Positions 52,551-61,967 of a stretch of 64,000 nt of DNA are shown here, piece after piece (within the stretch, counting starts at the first letter, position 1; the number at the start of each line of letters is the position of its first letter). Source of the stretch: an uncultured Lachnospiraceae bacterium (GTDB taxonomy: Bacteria; Bacillota; Clostridia; Lachnospirales; Lachnospiraceae); assembly GCA_910586205.1 (NCBI GenBank), contig CAJUGD010000007.1:3765-67764 (forward strand), written 5' to 3'. Both the position numbers and the translations under genes were made by a program. The notes below the pieces were generated by a model. It was not told where the DNA came from and did not search any database. It worked only from the letters and a program-made list of their open reading frames with translations.

Positions 52551-52580
52551 GGCCCGTCAAAGGTTCCCCTTTGACGGACC
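52551..52580 (-). repeat. Intercistronic hairpin before dipeptidase
   Basis: Stem GGCCCGTCAAAGG with complement (one mismatch) and a 4-nt loop, without U-tract. It may adjust the level of the last gene or mark an mRNA end. Confidence 0.6.
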
Positions 52581-52622
52581 ATCCTATTATAGCGCAGAAT
52601 CCATGCTGTTTCTACCATAATA

Positions 52623-53828
52623 TTATATTTTTTCCCTGCAGCTGACGATCTCCCCATCTTTCAGCACAAATCTCATATTCCTTATGTCTGACATCTTTTT
52701 TAAAGGATTGCCCCGCACAATAAGCAGATCCGCCCGAAAGCCCTCAGCCACCTGCCCGATATCTGCCTTATCCAGCAGCTCTGCTGCCCGGCTGGTAGCG
52801 CTCCTTAAGGTTTCTGCATTGCCAAGCCCTTCTTCGTTCATGATCTCCAGCTCCCTAAGAAGGCTGAAGCCTAAAGGGAACCAGTCCTGCCCGGAATCCG
52901 TCCCTGCCACAATATTGACTCCTGCCTTTAATGCATAGTGAAAGGACCGGGTATGCCGCTCTACCACTGCCAGCGACTTTTTGTACATATAGTCCGGAAC
53001 CAGCCCCTTTTCCCCCCTGTCTACCAGACGCCGGTACACTCCCAAAGTGGGCACCAGTACTGTATTGGTCTCGGCCAGACGTCCGGCCGTCTCCTCATCC
53101 ATCAAAATCCCATGTTCTACCGAATCAATGCCTGCATTGACTGCCTCCTGTATTGCCTTGGAAACGGTCAGGTGGGCAAAGCATTTCCTTCCCCTGGCAT
53201 GGGCCTCGTCAATCCCTGCCTCGATCTCCTCCCGGCACATCTGCTGATCCTCCATGCGCTCTGTAGAGGTGCCGGCGCCGCCGGTGATCATAAGCTTAAT
53301 CCAATCAGCTCCGGCCATAATTTCTTCCCGAACCGCTTTTCTGACCTCCCACGGCCCGTCTGCCACATGATTGCCGAAATTCCATCCATGTCCGCAGGTG
53401 GTGCAGATGGCCCGTCCCGGAATCACCATATGAGGGCCAGGAAAATTTCCTGTATCAAATGCATCCCGAAGGGAGTAGGTTCCATGATGGCCCGCTGTGT
53501 CTACCCGGATTGTAGTAACTCCATTGTCAATACAGTTCTTCCCTTCCTGCACGCCTCTCAGCACAGAAGACGCGATAGTTCCAGGCGTGATTCCGTCCTT
53601 CTGCTCTGCTGTAATCAATCCCACAATATTGGCATGGCAGTCAATCAGCCCAGGAAGCATAGTCATTCCTCTGCAGTCATATACTTCTGCTTCTCTTTTG
53701 TCAATCTCCTCTCCTGCTGGCCTTATGACAGATATTTTTCCCGCTTCTACCGCAACTGTCTGATCCAAAAGACAGTCTTTTTGTATTCCGTCAAATATAT
53801 TCACATGTTCAAATATTTTTTTCTTCAT
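52623..53828 (-). CDS. Metal-dependent amidohydrolase
   Basis: 401 aa from the ATG at 53828; an upstream ATG at 53849, after GGGGTG, is possible. Imidazolonepropionase-like branch: LPGLIDCHAN at about 58-67, carboxylated-lysine candidate in DWIKLMITGG, HLTVSKAIQEAV, the SVEHG site, and Asp in VAGTDSG. The first motif is HAN where the superfamily has HxH, so one metal ligand may be lost or the site is mononuclear. Some relatives cleave N-acyl amino acids or proline dipeptides. It lies between the UroD-like gene and the dipeptidase in the transport operon. Confidence 0.85.
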   Translation of the reverse strand: MKKKIFEHVNIFDGIQKDCLLDQTVAVEAGKISVIRPAGEEIDKREAEVYDCRGMTMLPGLIDCHANIVGLITAEQKDGITPGTIASSVLRGVQEGKNCIDNGVTTIRVDTAGHHGTYSLRDAFDTGNFPGPHMVIPGRAICTTCGHGWNFGNHVADGPWEVRKAVREEIMAGADWIKLMITGGAGTSTERMEDQQMCREEIEAGIDEAHARGRKCFAHLTVSKAIQEAVNAGIDSVEHGILMDEETAGRLAETNTVLVPTLGVYRRLVDRGEKGLVPDYMYKKSLAVVERHTRSFHYALKAGVNIVAGTDSGQDWFPLGFSLLRELEIMNEEGLGNAETLRSATSRAAELLDKADIGQVAEGFRADLLIVRGNPLKKMSDIRNMRFVLKDGEIVSCREKI

Positions 53829-53925
53829 CTTTTCACCCCATTTTGTCATCCATGCTGCAAATTCCTCTCCCGCTGCCATGTTGTGCCGATTTAAAGCCTG
53901 TTATCCGGTTCCTTCTGCACTCCTT

Positions 53926-54876
53926 TTACAGACTTTCGCAAAGTCCTACTGCCGTTTTTATGGTTTCTTCCGGAAGATTGCCGGGCAGAGTGCAGTCTGC
54001 CCCAATAATAAGCCGATCACGCCCCACTTCTTCCACGGCCTTTTTCATCTGCCATAGCATCTTTTCCTGATTTCCGTCAATCAGCGCTCCCTGCCTATTG
54101 TCAAAGCCGCCCATAATAACTTTTCCCGGGAATATCCCTGCCCCGTCTTTTAAGCTGTAGGAGCTGTCATATACTGCCCAGTTAACCACATGAGCCGGGT
54201 AATCCCGAAACATTACAAGACGCGGATGATCCTTACAGATATGTAAAAAGACAATGCCTTGTTTCATCACATTTGCAAGAAGCTTTGTCTCCTCCGGCAT
54301 AACATACTTTTCATAAAATTCTTTTGTGAATCGGTGCTCCTCTCCTCCTAACAGTGCATAGTAGATCCCATCCGCCCCGGCTTCCAAACATGCCAGGCTT
54401 AAGTTTTCCAAAGTCTTGGCAATCTGCTCAAGCCCTGCCTTTACAGACTCCGGATCCTGCTTTAAATGTCTTGTCACCGTATTATCAGGATTCACAAAAA
54501 CACCCGGACCGTCTGTGGCATGACATGCTGACACCAAAATTCCATGGATTGTTGCCAATAGAAAGGCATCCTTGCCCAGCTCTTTTCGGATTTTTGCGAT
54601 TTCCTCCAGATATCCGGTATAATGGGTGTCTCTTATCTCCTTTGACTGAATCTTCCTCCAGTCTTCCGGCTTTTCAATATTTACATCCAACCGGTAAAAA
54701 TGTTCATTCATAATTTTGACAATGGGAACGCCTGTCTGGCGGTAATATTCCAGATGGGCTGTCACTGCCCTGCTTCCTTTTTCTTTCCCCTCTCCAAAAT
54801 GCTTCCAGAACCCGCAGGGAACCGTTTTGTCATTGTGCCCGGTTCTCAAAAATTTTAATAATTCCGATTTGTTCAT
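53926..54876 (-). CDS. Uroporphyrinogen decarboxylase-family protein, MtaA-like metal motif
   Basis: 316 aa from the ATG at 54876, 12 nt after AAAGGA; the ATG at 54888 touches that site. TIM-barrel of the UroD superfamily. Residues H212-x-C214 (LHICKDH) and C295 (GADCTLPG) give an HxC then C pattern with a gap of about 80, as in the zinc methyltransferases MtaA and CmuA. True heme-pathway HemE lacks these. No corrinoid protein is encoded nearby. A methyl transfer role on an imported methylated compound is possible; decarboxylase is less likely. Confidence 0.82.
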   Translation of the reverse strand: MNKSELLKFLRTGHNDKTVPCGFWKHFGEGKEKGSRAVTAHLEYYRQTGVPIVKIMNEHFYRLDVNIEKPEDWRKIQSKEIRDTHYTGYLEEIAKIRKELGKDAFLLATIHGILVSACHATDGPGVFVNPDNTVTRHLKQDPESVKAGLEQIAKTLENLSLACLEAGADGIYYALLGGEEHRFTKEFYEKYVMPEETKLLANVMKQGIVFLHICKDHPRLVMFRDYPAHVVNWAVYDSSYSLKDGAGIFPGKVIMGGFDNRQGALIDGNQEKMLWQMKKAVEEVGRDRLIIGADCTLPGNLPEETIKTAVGLCESL

Positions 54877-54914
54877 ATTTTCCGCCATTCCTTTCCAATG
54901 CACAAATAAGTATT

Positions 54915-55859
54915 TCAAGACACCAAATGACAAGCCACCTGGCTTTCTCCCACCTGCCTTAATTTTGGCTCCTCCTCTGTGCAGACCGGTTTGGCATAGG
55001 CGCACCGGCCGCTGAAGCGGCACCCGGCCGGAGGATTCACCGGACTCGGCACATCCCCTGTCAGAATATTCCCTTGAACCGAGGTTCCTGGTTTTGCCCT
55101 GGGAATGGAAGCTAACAATGCCTTGGTATAAGGGTGAAGGGGATTGGCAAAGAGAGTTTTATAATCTGCCGCTTCCACCAGCTTCCCCAAATACATGACG
55201 GCAATCCGGTCACTGATATGCTTGACTACACTTAAATTGTGGGAGATAAACAGATAGGTATATCCGTTCTTTTCCCGCAGCTCCATTAACAGGTTTAGTA
55301 TCTGGGCCTGTATGCTCACATCCAGAGCCGACACAGGCTCATCCATCACAATGAAGGATGGATTTAATATCAAAGCACGGGCAATGCCGATTCTCTGCCG
55401 CCGTCCTCCGTCCAGTTCATGGGGATATGCGTCAATAAGCCGCTGCTCTAACCCAGTCACCTCCATCATCTCCAATACCCGGTCAAGCCGATCCACAGCG
55501 CTGTAATCTGTGGCTATCTTTAAAGGATATTCGATGAGCTGCTGCACGTTCATCCTTGGATTTAAAGAAGTATACGGATCCTGGAACACGATCTGCATCT
55601 CTTTTCGAAGCTTTTTCATTTCCCCTTTAGAATACTTTAAAATATTGTTTCCTTTATAAATAACTTCCCCGGAAGTTGGCTCATGAAGGCGCAGGATCGC
55701 CCGTCCTGCCGTGGACTTGCCGCATCCCGATTCTCCTACTAAACCCAGGGTCTCACCGCCTTTGATGGATAAATCGATCCCGTCAACTGCGTAAAGGATG
55801 CCGTCCCTTGTCTTAAAATGTTTTTTCAGATTCCGGACTTCCAATAATTCCTGGCTCAA
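54915..55859 (-). CDS. Peptide-type ABC transporter ATPase (OppF-like)
   Basis: 314 aa, TTG start after GAGGAGGGG, overlapping the stop of the OppD-like gene by 4 bp. Walker A GESGCGKSTAGR, signature LDGGRRQRIGIARAL (LSGGQ changed to LDGGR), Walker B FIVMDEPVSALD. The oligopeptide C-terminal motif GCRFSGRCAYA is typical of OppD/OppF. Forms the ATPase pair with the next gene upstream. Confidence 0.92.
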   Translation of the reverse strand: MSQELLEVRNLKKHFKTRDGILYAVDGIDLSIKGGETLGLVGESGCGKSTAGRAILRLHEPTSGEVIYKGNNILKYSKGEMKKLRKEMQIVFQDPYTSLNPRMNVQQLIEYPLKIATDYSAVDRLDRVLEMMEVTGLEQRLIDAYPHELDGGRRQRIGIARALILNPSFIVMDEPVSALDVSIQAQILNLLMELREKNGYTYLFISHNLSVVKHISDRIAVMYLGKLVEAADYKTLFANPLHPYTKALLASIPRAKPGTSVQGNILTGDVPSPVNPPAGCRFSGRCAYAKPVCTEEEPKLRQVGESQVACHLVS

Positions 55860-56839
55860 TTTATCCCCTCCTCACTGTTGAGAAAACATTTGACAAAATG
55901 ATTCTCCCTTACCAGACTGTCTTCCGGGCATTTCTGTGAGCATATTTCCATTGCATACTGACACCGGGGATGAAAGGCACAGCCTGAGGGAATATTCGTC
56001 GGATCCGGCGTCATTCCCCGGATTACTTTAAGCTTCTTCTGCTCTGTATCAATGTCGGGAATCGAGTGGAACAAACCCTCTGTGTAGGGATGCCTGTGAT
56101 CCTTATAGATCTCCTCCACCGTGCCGTATTCCACAATCTGTCCTGCATACATAATGGCCACTGTATCACAGATATCCGCAACCACCCCCAGATCATGGGT
56201 TATGAGAATCATGGCTGTATCATACTTGCTTTTCAGCCCTCTCATCAGTTCTAAAATCTGTGCCTGGATCGTCACATCCAAAGCTGTTGTCGGCTCGTCT
56301 GCGATCAATAGCCGGGGATTGCAGGACAATGCCATGGCAATCACCACCCGCTGCTTCATGCCTCCGCTGAATTGATGGGGATAGTCGTCAAACCGTTCTT
56401 TTTTGATCCCCACTGTCTCCAGCATTTGTTCTGCTGCCTGACGGATTTCCTTTCTTGTCAGCTCGGAATGGAGACGGATCATCTCCTCAATCTGGGATCC
56501 TACGGTATTAACCGGGTCTAATGATGTCATGGGATCCTGAAAAATCATGGCAATATCCTTGCCGCGGATCTTCCGCATATCCTTGCTGCTTTTCTGCCGC
56601 AGATCCTCTCCATTAAACAGGATCTCTCCGGAAACGGATTTTACAGATAATTCCGGAAGAATCCGTAAAATACTGAATGCGGTGGTGCTCTTGCCGGCCC
56701 CGGTCTCACCGACTAAACCAAAAGTCTCCCCTTTATGAATGGATAAGTTTAAATTTCTTACTGCATGTACTGCTTTACCGGAGGATTTGTAGTCTACGGA
56801 CAAATCCTTGATTTCCATCAGTACCTCACCATGTTCCAT
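55856..56839 (-). CDS. Peptide-type ABC transporter ATPase (OppD-like)
   Basis: 327 aa from the ATG at 56839, with AGGAGG upstream. Walker A GETGAGKSTTAFSI, signature FSGGMKQRVVIAMAL, Walker B LLIADEPTTALD, C-terminal GCAFHPRCQYAMEIC. 58 bp after the second permease gene. Confidence 0.93.
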   Translation of the reverse strand: MEHGEVLMEIKDLSVDYKSSGKAVHAVRNLNLSIHKGETFGLVGETGAGKSTTAFSILRILPELSVKSVSGEILFNGEDLRQKSSKDMRKIRGKDIAMIFQDPMTSLDPVNTVGSQIEEMIRLHSELTRKEIRQAAEQMLETVGIKKERFDDYPHQFSGGMKQRVVIAMALSCNPRLLIADEPTTALDVTIQAQILELMRGLKSKYDTAMILITHDLGVVADICDTVAIMYAGQIVEYGTVEEIYKDHRHPYTEGLFHSIPDIDTEQKKLKVIRGMTPDPTNIPSGCAFHPRCQYAMEICSQKCPEDSLVRENHFVKCFLNSEEGIN

Positions 56840-56897
56840 AACAGCCTCCTGTCTGCTGCCCTGCAGCGGTTTTCTTTGACCATTCTTCCCGCTCTGC

Positions 56898-57785
56898 TTA
56901 ATCCTTAAGCTTCGGATCCAATGCATCCCTAAGACCGTCGCCCAAAGCATTGAGACAGAATACGGTCAGTGCAATGGCCGCTGCAGGCGATATCAGCATA
57001 TAAGCATAATCCCGGATATAGCTCCGAGCCTCGGAAAGCATGGAACCCCACTCCGGAATCGGAGGCTGCAGCCCAAGTCCCACAAAGCTGAGCCCGGCCA
57101 CAGTCAGAATGGCTGTGGCCACTCCAAAGGTAGCCTGGACTAAAATAGGCGCCATACAATTCGGAAGAATATGTTTTGTGATAATCTCAAAATCCCCTGC
57201 CCCCACTGCCCTGGCTGCTTCCACGTATTCCTGATCTTTGTTGGAAAGAATCTCTGCGCGGATCAGCCGTGCATATCCTGGTATGGTGGAAACGCCGGTT
57301 GCAATCATCAGGTTTAAAAGGCTTGTGCCAAAAGTGGCCACAATGGCAAGAGCCAGCAGGACAGAAGGAATGGACAGCATAATATCCATGCACCTCATAA
57401 TCATATTATCCACCCTTTTCCCGTAATAGCCTGCCGCTGCTCCTAAGATCCCCCCTAAAAGCAATGCCAGCCCCACAGCCACCACTCCCACGCTAAGGGA
57501 GATCCTTGTGCCGTAAATTAAGCGGCTTAAAATATCCCGGCCATACTGGTCTGTGCCCAGCCAATGGGCTTTGGAGGGACCCTGAAGCAAGTCTCTTAGG
57601 TTTTGTTCAAAATAAGAATAAGGTGCAATCCAGTCAGCAAAAATACTGAGGAAAACCAGAAACAGCAGTACAAATAAGCTGGCCGTGGCAATCTTATTCT
57701 TTTTAAGCCTTCTGAATGTTTCTCCTGCCAGATAACCGTTTTTCAGCCTTCCTTTGGCGCCTTTTCTTTTCCATGCCTGAGCCAT
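56898..57785 (-). CDS. Peptide-type ABC transporter permease (OppC/DppC-like)
   Basis: 295 aa, GGAGGTG upstream. N-terminal OppC region with APYSYFEQNLRDLLQGPSKA, then LGTDQYGRDILSRLIYGTR and six membrane segments. The EAA loop is EYVEAARAVGAGDFEIITKH. It overlaps the OppB-like gene by 43 bp. Confidence 0.94.
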   Translation of the reverse strand: MAQAWKRKGAKGRLKNGYLAGETFRRLKKNKIATASLFVLLFLVFLSIFADWIAPYSYFEQNLRDLLQGPSKAHWLGTDQYGRDILSRLIYGTRISLSVGVVAVGLALLLGGILGAAAGYYGKRVDNMIMRCMDIMLSIPSVLLALAIVATFGTSLLNLMIATGVSTIPGYARLIRAEILSNKDQEYVEAARAVGAGDFEIITKHILPNCMAPILVQATFGVATAILTVAGLSFVGLGLQPPIPEWGSMLSEARSYIRDYAYMLISPAAAIALTVFCLNALGDGLRDALDPKLKD

Positions 57786-58735
57786 GAGAAAACACCTCCT
57801 CTGGTACTCCCAAACTGAGCCCGAACTCTTGGGTCCACAAACGCATAAGCCAGATCAATAAACAAATTGGTCACTGCCACCACTGCCGCCACACACACAA
57901 CCCCTCCCAAAACCAGAGGATAGTCCCGGTTGGTCACAGCAGAGACTAAAAGCCTTCCCAGCCCCGGAATCAGAAAAATGGTTTCTGTCACAAAAGCTCC
58001 TCCGATTAAGGCTCCGAACTGAAGCCCTATGGTGGTTAGGATCGGCATCAGGGCATTTTTAAAAGCGTGAAACACAATCAGGTCAAATTCCCTCTGCCCT
58101 TTGGCGCGTATGGTGCGGATATAATCCTGACGTATCACCTCCAGCATACTGGATCTGGTCATTCTGGCACAAATTGCCATAGGCTGCATTCCCAAGGCAA
58201 TCACCGGAAGCAGCATTTCCTTCACGGTGGAGAATCCGGACGGGGGAAGCCATCGAAGCTTTACGGAAAAAATCAAAATCATCACAAGAGCAAAGACAAA
58301 GGCCGGCACGGACATACCGATCATGGCAAAAGACATAACAAGGTTGTCAAACCAGGAAGCCTGCTTTACTGATGCTAAGATCCCTGCCGGAATGCCTACT
58401 GCAGCCCCTGCCAGCACAGAGAACCCGGCCAATTTCAGGGTATTGGGGAAATAGCTTTGAATCTGGTAGGCCACACTGATATCCGACCGGTAAGACGTGC
58501 CGAAATCAAAATGAAGCACTGCCTTTTTCAGCCAGGACAAATACTGCATAAGCAAGGGCTTGTCAAGCCCAAGCTCTATTCGCTTTGCCTCTATGGCTGC
58601 CTGTGTGGCTCCCTCCCCTATGGCAAGCTGCGCAGGATCGCCGGGAGCCGCATATAAAATAGCATACACAAGAAACGAAACAAACAGCAGGGTCGGAATC
58701 AAAAACAAAATTCTTTTTAAGATATATTTGATCAA
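57743..58735 (-). CDS. Peptide-type ABC transporter permease (OppB/DppB-like)
   Basis: 330 aa, TTG start with GGAG 9 nt upstream. Starts IKYILKRILFLIPTLLFVSF, has six membrane segments and the EAA loop DYIRTIRAKGQREFDLIVFH. Forms the channel with the OppC-like protein. 48 bp after the binding-protein gene. Confidence 0.94.
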   Translation of the reverse strand: MIKYILKRILFLIPTLLFVSFLVYAILYAAPGDPAQLAIGEGATQAAIEAKRIELGLDKPLLMQYLSWLKKAVLHFDFGTSYRSDISVAYQIQSYFPNTLKLAGFSVLAGAAVGIPAGILASVKQASWFDNLVMSFAMIGMSVPAFVFALVMILIFSVKLRWLPPSGFSTVKEMLLPVIALGMQPMAICARMTRSSMLEVIRQDYIRTIRAKGQREFDLIVFHAFKNALMPILTTIGLQFGALIGGAFVTETIFLIPGLGRLLVSAVTNRDYPLVLGGVVCVAAVVAVTNLFIDLAYAFVDPRVRAQFGSTRGGVFSWLRHGKEKAPKEG

Positions 58736-58783
58736 TTCTATCCACTCCCTTTCAGGATCTAGTGTGCTGTCTTGCGGAAATAG

Positions 58784-60391
58784 CTAATTCTTCTTTTCTG
58801 CCTTCCACCACTGATGGGTTCCCGCCGGATCCAGACATTGGCTGATATCCAAATCGGCTGACACACCCCAGCAGTCCGCGTAGTAAGAAATAGGAACCCA
58901 CCATTTATTTTCATAGACAAATTCCTGAAGCTCAGAATACAGCTCCTGCCTCTTTTCGCTGTCCGTGGACTTTCTGGCATCCTCGATCAGCTTGTCAATC
59001 CCGTCGTCATGCATCCACACATATCCTCCGGTAGCGCCGTTATTGGAAGAATGGAAGGTGGTGAAAATCTGAGAATTTACGTCCGGGGTAGCACAATACC
59101 AGGTTCCCACAAAGATGTCATAATTCGTGCCGTCCGCATAGTAAGAGCCAGACATACTCGTCTTGTCCCCCGTCACCACCTCACATTCGATTCCGGCATC
59201 CATCAAAAACGACTTAATCATGGTTCCCACAGAAGTCACATCAGACCGGGTATCAATCACCATGGTTAATTTTAACGGTTCACTGCCATATCCGTTTTTC
59301 TCTAAAAGCTCTTTTGCCTTTTGAGGATCATACTCATTTACCGGTATTTTGCCGGCGTCACTGTATACCAGGTTCGGATTCAGAATCGAAGTGGCTGTAT
59401 CTGCATAGCCAAAATATGCTGCTTTGGTGATCGCCTCCGTGTCAATGGCATAAGCAATGGCTTTTCTCACATTCTCATCCGCCACCTTTTCAGAATTTGT
59501 ATTCATGCCAAAATAGATCAGCCCGTAAGTCTGGGCAGATACGGTCTCATAATCTGCGTTTGATTCAAAACGGGAAATATCCGTGGATGCTAAAATGGCT
59601 GCATTTACCTTATTGACCTCCAACTGGTTGGCCCTGGTGGTATCATCGGATATTTCATAAAACACAATCTTGTGATAATATGGCTTTTCCCCATGATAAT
59701 CTTCATTCAGGGCAAGTGTCACGGACACCCCCTGTTCCCAGGACTCAAACCGATAAGGGCCTGTTCCCACCGGATTCATCTGATAGGAGTCACCGCCTTC
59801 TGTCACGGTCTTTTCACTCAAAATACCCGTCTGAGGAGTGGTCAGCCCGGCAAGAAAAGCGCCGTTTGACGCCCCAAGGACAATGTTAAACTCATAATCC
59901 CCCAAAACCTCAACATGGTCAATATCCCCTACCAGATAGTTCATGGAGGTGTTGATTCCCCTTTCCAGAGAGAATTTTACGTCTCCTGCCTTCAGCTCCT
60001 GGCCATTGTGAAAATGAATATTTTCCTTCAGATTAAAATGATAGGTGACATCATCTGTCTGTTCGTAACTTTTTACAATCTGGCCAGGCACAATGTTTTC
60101 ATTGTCATCATAGGCCAGCAGCGTTTCATAAATACATCCGTATACATTGGCACTGTAGCGGTCAACCGTGGTTTTGGGATCCAATCCGCCGATATTGCTG
60201 GACAGTGCAACATTTAACGTTTCCTCTGACAAAGTCTCACCTGCAGTATCTTTCTTTTCCCCGCCATTCTCCGTCACTGCCTCCGAGTCGGTTTTGGCCT
60301 GCTCCTTGGGCTGTGCGCCGCAGGCTGCCATAAGCCCTGCTGCTGTCAGCGCTGACAGAAGAACATAATACATACCCCTTCTTTTCCTCAT
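58784..60391 (-). CDS. Peptide-type ABC substrate-binding lipoprotein (family 5)
   Basis: 535 aa from the ATG at 60391, 7 nt after GGAGG, which lies at the end of the ROK gene. Lipoprotein signal ending GLMAACG. SBP family 5 with NVALSSNIGGLDPKTTVDRY and YHFNLKENIHFHNGQELKAGDVKFSLER. This family binds oligopeptides, dipeptides, nickel, opines or glycans. Combined with the dipeptidase and amidohydrolase, a peptide or N-acyl amino acid is likely. Anchored outside the membrane. Confidence 0.93.
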   Translation of the reverse strand: MRKRRGMYYVLLSALTAAGLMAACGAQPKEQAKTDSEAVTENGGEKKDTAGETLSEETLNVALSSNIGGLDPKTTVDRYSANVYGCIYETLLAYDDNENIVPGQIVKSYEQTDDVTYHFNLKENIHFHNGQELKAGDVKFSLERGINTSMNYLVGDIDHVEVLGDYEFNIVLGASNGAFLAGLTTPQTGILSEKTVTEGGDSYQMNPVGTGPYRFESWEQGVSVTLALNEDYHGEKPYYHKIVFYEISDDTTRANQLEVNKVNAAILASTDISRFESNADYETVSAQTYGLIYFGMNTNSEKVADENVRKAIAYAIDTEAITKAAYFGYADTATSILNPNLVYSDAGKIPVNEYDPQKAKELLEKNGYGSEPLKLTMVIDTRSDVTSVGTMIKSFLMDAGIECEVVTGDKTSMSGSYYADGTNYDIFVGTWYCATPDVNSQIFTTFHSSNNGATGGYVWMHDDGIDKLIEDARKSTDSEKRQELYSELQEFVYENKWWVPISYYADCWGVSADLDISQCLDPAGTHQWWKAEKKN

Positions 60392-60404
60392 ACCTTTTCC
60401 TCCT

Positions 60405-61667
60405 TCATCCTTCTTCCTTTCCATAAAGCTCATCGTCATTATAGAATGCTTTAATAATAGATTCTGCGCTTCCTATGGTTTCTAACAGCGACAGCTCGCG
60501 CCTGTCATAAAAAATATCAAATGTACCGCCCCGCAGACAATAAACCCAATCATTCTGCAGATATTTTTTAAGCGCCTTGTCAAAATGACCATCTGCATCG
60601 GCAAAATTTCCCATAAATACAATCATGCCCGGATTGCATGTCAGCAATACGTTCCTGAGCAGGCACCCTAAAACCTGTGCCAGCCGTTCTACTTCTTTTA
60701 CACAGGCGTCTTCCCCTCTTTTACACCCTTCAAACAGATCGTGATGATATATCTGGTCAGTAGGCCTGCCATTTGAAAATATCTTTGGATAGCTCTTTTT
60801 TAAGTTTTTCCGGATCCTGCTAAGTTTAATAAGATTTTCTGCACAGCCGCAGTTTCCGCAGGTACAAATCTCCTGATCATAGGGATCCACAATCATATGG
60901 CCTGCCTCGATCATCATCTGAACATCCCCATCCTGAATCTTTCCGTCCACAAAAAAGCATCCTGTAATGGCTCTGTCAATATATAAGGTAAGAATCCTGC
61001 TGCTTTTTCCGGCAATCTCCTGGTTAAACAAGGCAGATCTTCCTGCCATCCGGCCAATATTGTCTATAATCACACAGGACACCTCCGGAAAAATGCGGCA
61101 AATCATATCATACACCGGAAGCCCCACACTTAAATTGGAAAAATACATGCTTCGGTGAAGCGACTGGTTCTTCAGCTCCACCAATCCGCCCATGGCCATG
61201 GCCACACCATAGATCTGATCTGCATATTGAGGGTTGTCCCTCAAAAGCTTCTCCCTTCCCTGCACCACTGCCTCCAAAAAGCCCTCGTCCGTCAGATCCT
61301 TTGTAATGGATATGGATACCACATCCAAAAGATTGGCCGACAAATCCATCAGGGAAAACCTCATCTCGTCTGTTCGCTGCAAAATCACAATCAGCTTTTG
61401 ATAAGGACGCAGCTCATAGAGCTCCGGACGCTTTCCTCCTGATTCCGTGGAACTGCCCTTTCCAAGAGGTATAATAATCTTCTTGTCAATAAAATAGCTG
61501 ATAGCCTTCATCACAGACTGCCTGCTCAGCATAACCTCTGACGCAATCTCCGCCACGGAAAATTCCTGCTTTTCCCGCACTGCGTTTAATACGACCCTTC
61601 TGTTATAATTCCGTATGGTTCTTGGTATTGCACCGTGGGCATCCAGGGCCATAGGATTCTTGTTCAT
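60405..61667 (-). CDS. ROK family transcriptional regulator
   Basis: 420 aa from the ATG at 61667, 6 nt after GAGGGG; an ATG two codons earlier is an alternative. N-terminal winged helix (about 20-80: FSVAEIASEVMLSRQSVMKAI). ROK domain with GVAMAMGGLVELKN, IIDNIGRMAGRSAL, EAGHMIVDPYDQEICTCGNCGCAEN, the last giving the CxCGxxGC zinc site. ROK repressors usually respond to sugars, yet this one heads a peptide-type transport operon. Palindromes before its start suggest it represses the operon. Confidence 0.92.
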   Translation of the reverse strand: MNKNPMALDAHGAIPRTIRNYNRRVVLNAVREKQEFSVAEIASEVMLSRQSVMKAISYFIDKKIIIPLGKGSSTESGGKRPELYELRPYQKLIVILQRTDEMRFSLMDLSANLLDVVSISITKDLTDEGFLEAVVQGREKLLRDNPQYADQIYGVAMAMGGLVELKNQSLHRSMYFSNLSVGLPVYDMICRIFPEVSCVIIDNIGRMAGRSALFNQEIAGKSSRILTLYIDRAITGCFFVDGKIQDGDVQMMIEAGHMIVDPYDQEICTCGNCGCAENLIKLSRIRKNLKKSYPKIFSNGRPTDQIYHHDLFEGCKRGEDACVKEVERLAQVLGCLLRNVLLTCNPGMIVFMGNFADADGHFDKALKKYLQNDWVYCLRGGTFDIFYDRRELSLLETIGSAESIIKAFYNDDELYGKEEG

Positions 61668-61693
61668 TGGCATCCCCTCTATTAAGAAATTTT

Positions 61694-61724
61694 GTTATGT
61701 AATATTATTACGTAACTATGTTAC
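61694..61724. promoter_or_regulatory. Overlapping palindromes, probable ROK operator
   Basis: 23-bp near-perfect palindrome, GTTATGTAATA/TATTACGTAAC (61694-61716), overlapping GTAACTATGTTAC (61712-61724). They lie 27-57 bp before the ROK start, on its predicted promoter. Confidence 0.6.
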
Positions 61725-61895
61725 TTATTGTAAAAGTATTTTCTGTTTGCTGCAATAGACAAAATAGCTAGATTTTTACTTATTTTTTTGTCTATTTATG
61801 CTAATATCGTTTTTCCGATGGAATGAACGGCTGATATTGCCTGATGTTTTGATTCTGATTTATGTATTGACACTGAAAAGCTTCCTGTTGCCGGC

Positions 61896-61967
61896 AAAGA
61901 ATATGCCTTATGCAAAGAATACATCTTATGTAAAGAATATTCCTTATATAAAAAATATACCTTACAC
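61896..61967. repeat. Four 18-bp tandem repeats
   Basis: Units AAAGAATATGCCTTATGC, with changes, at 61896, 61914, 61932 and 61950. They would read as KN(x)PY(x) on the plus strand, but the frame has no ribosome site, so it is probably non-coding. Confidence 0.75.

Noticed and set aside
52938..53894. 318-codon plus-strand frame
   Set aside because: Antisense over the amidohydrolase gene; product has no domain pattern and its start lacks a ribosome site.
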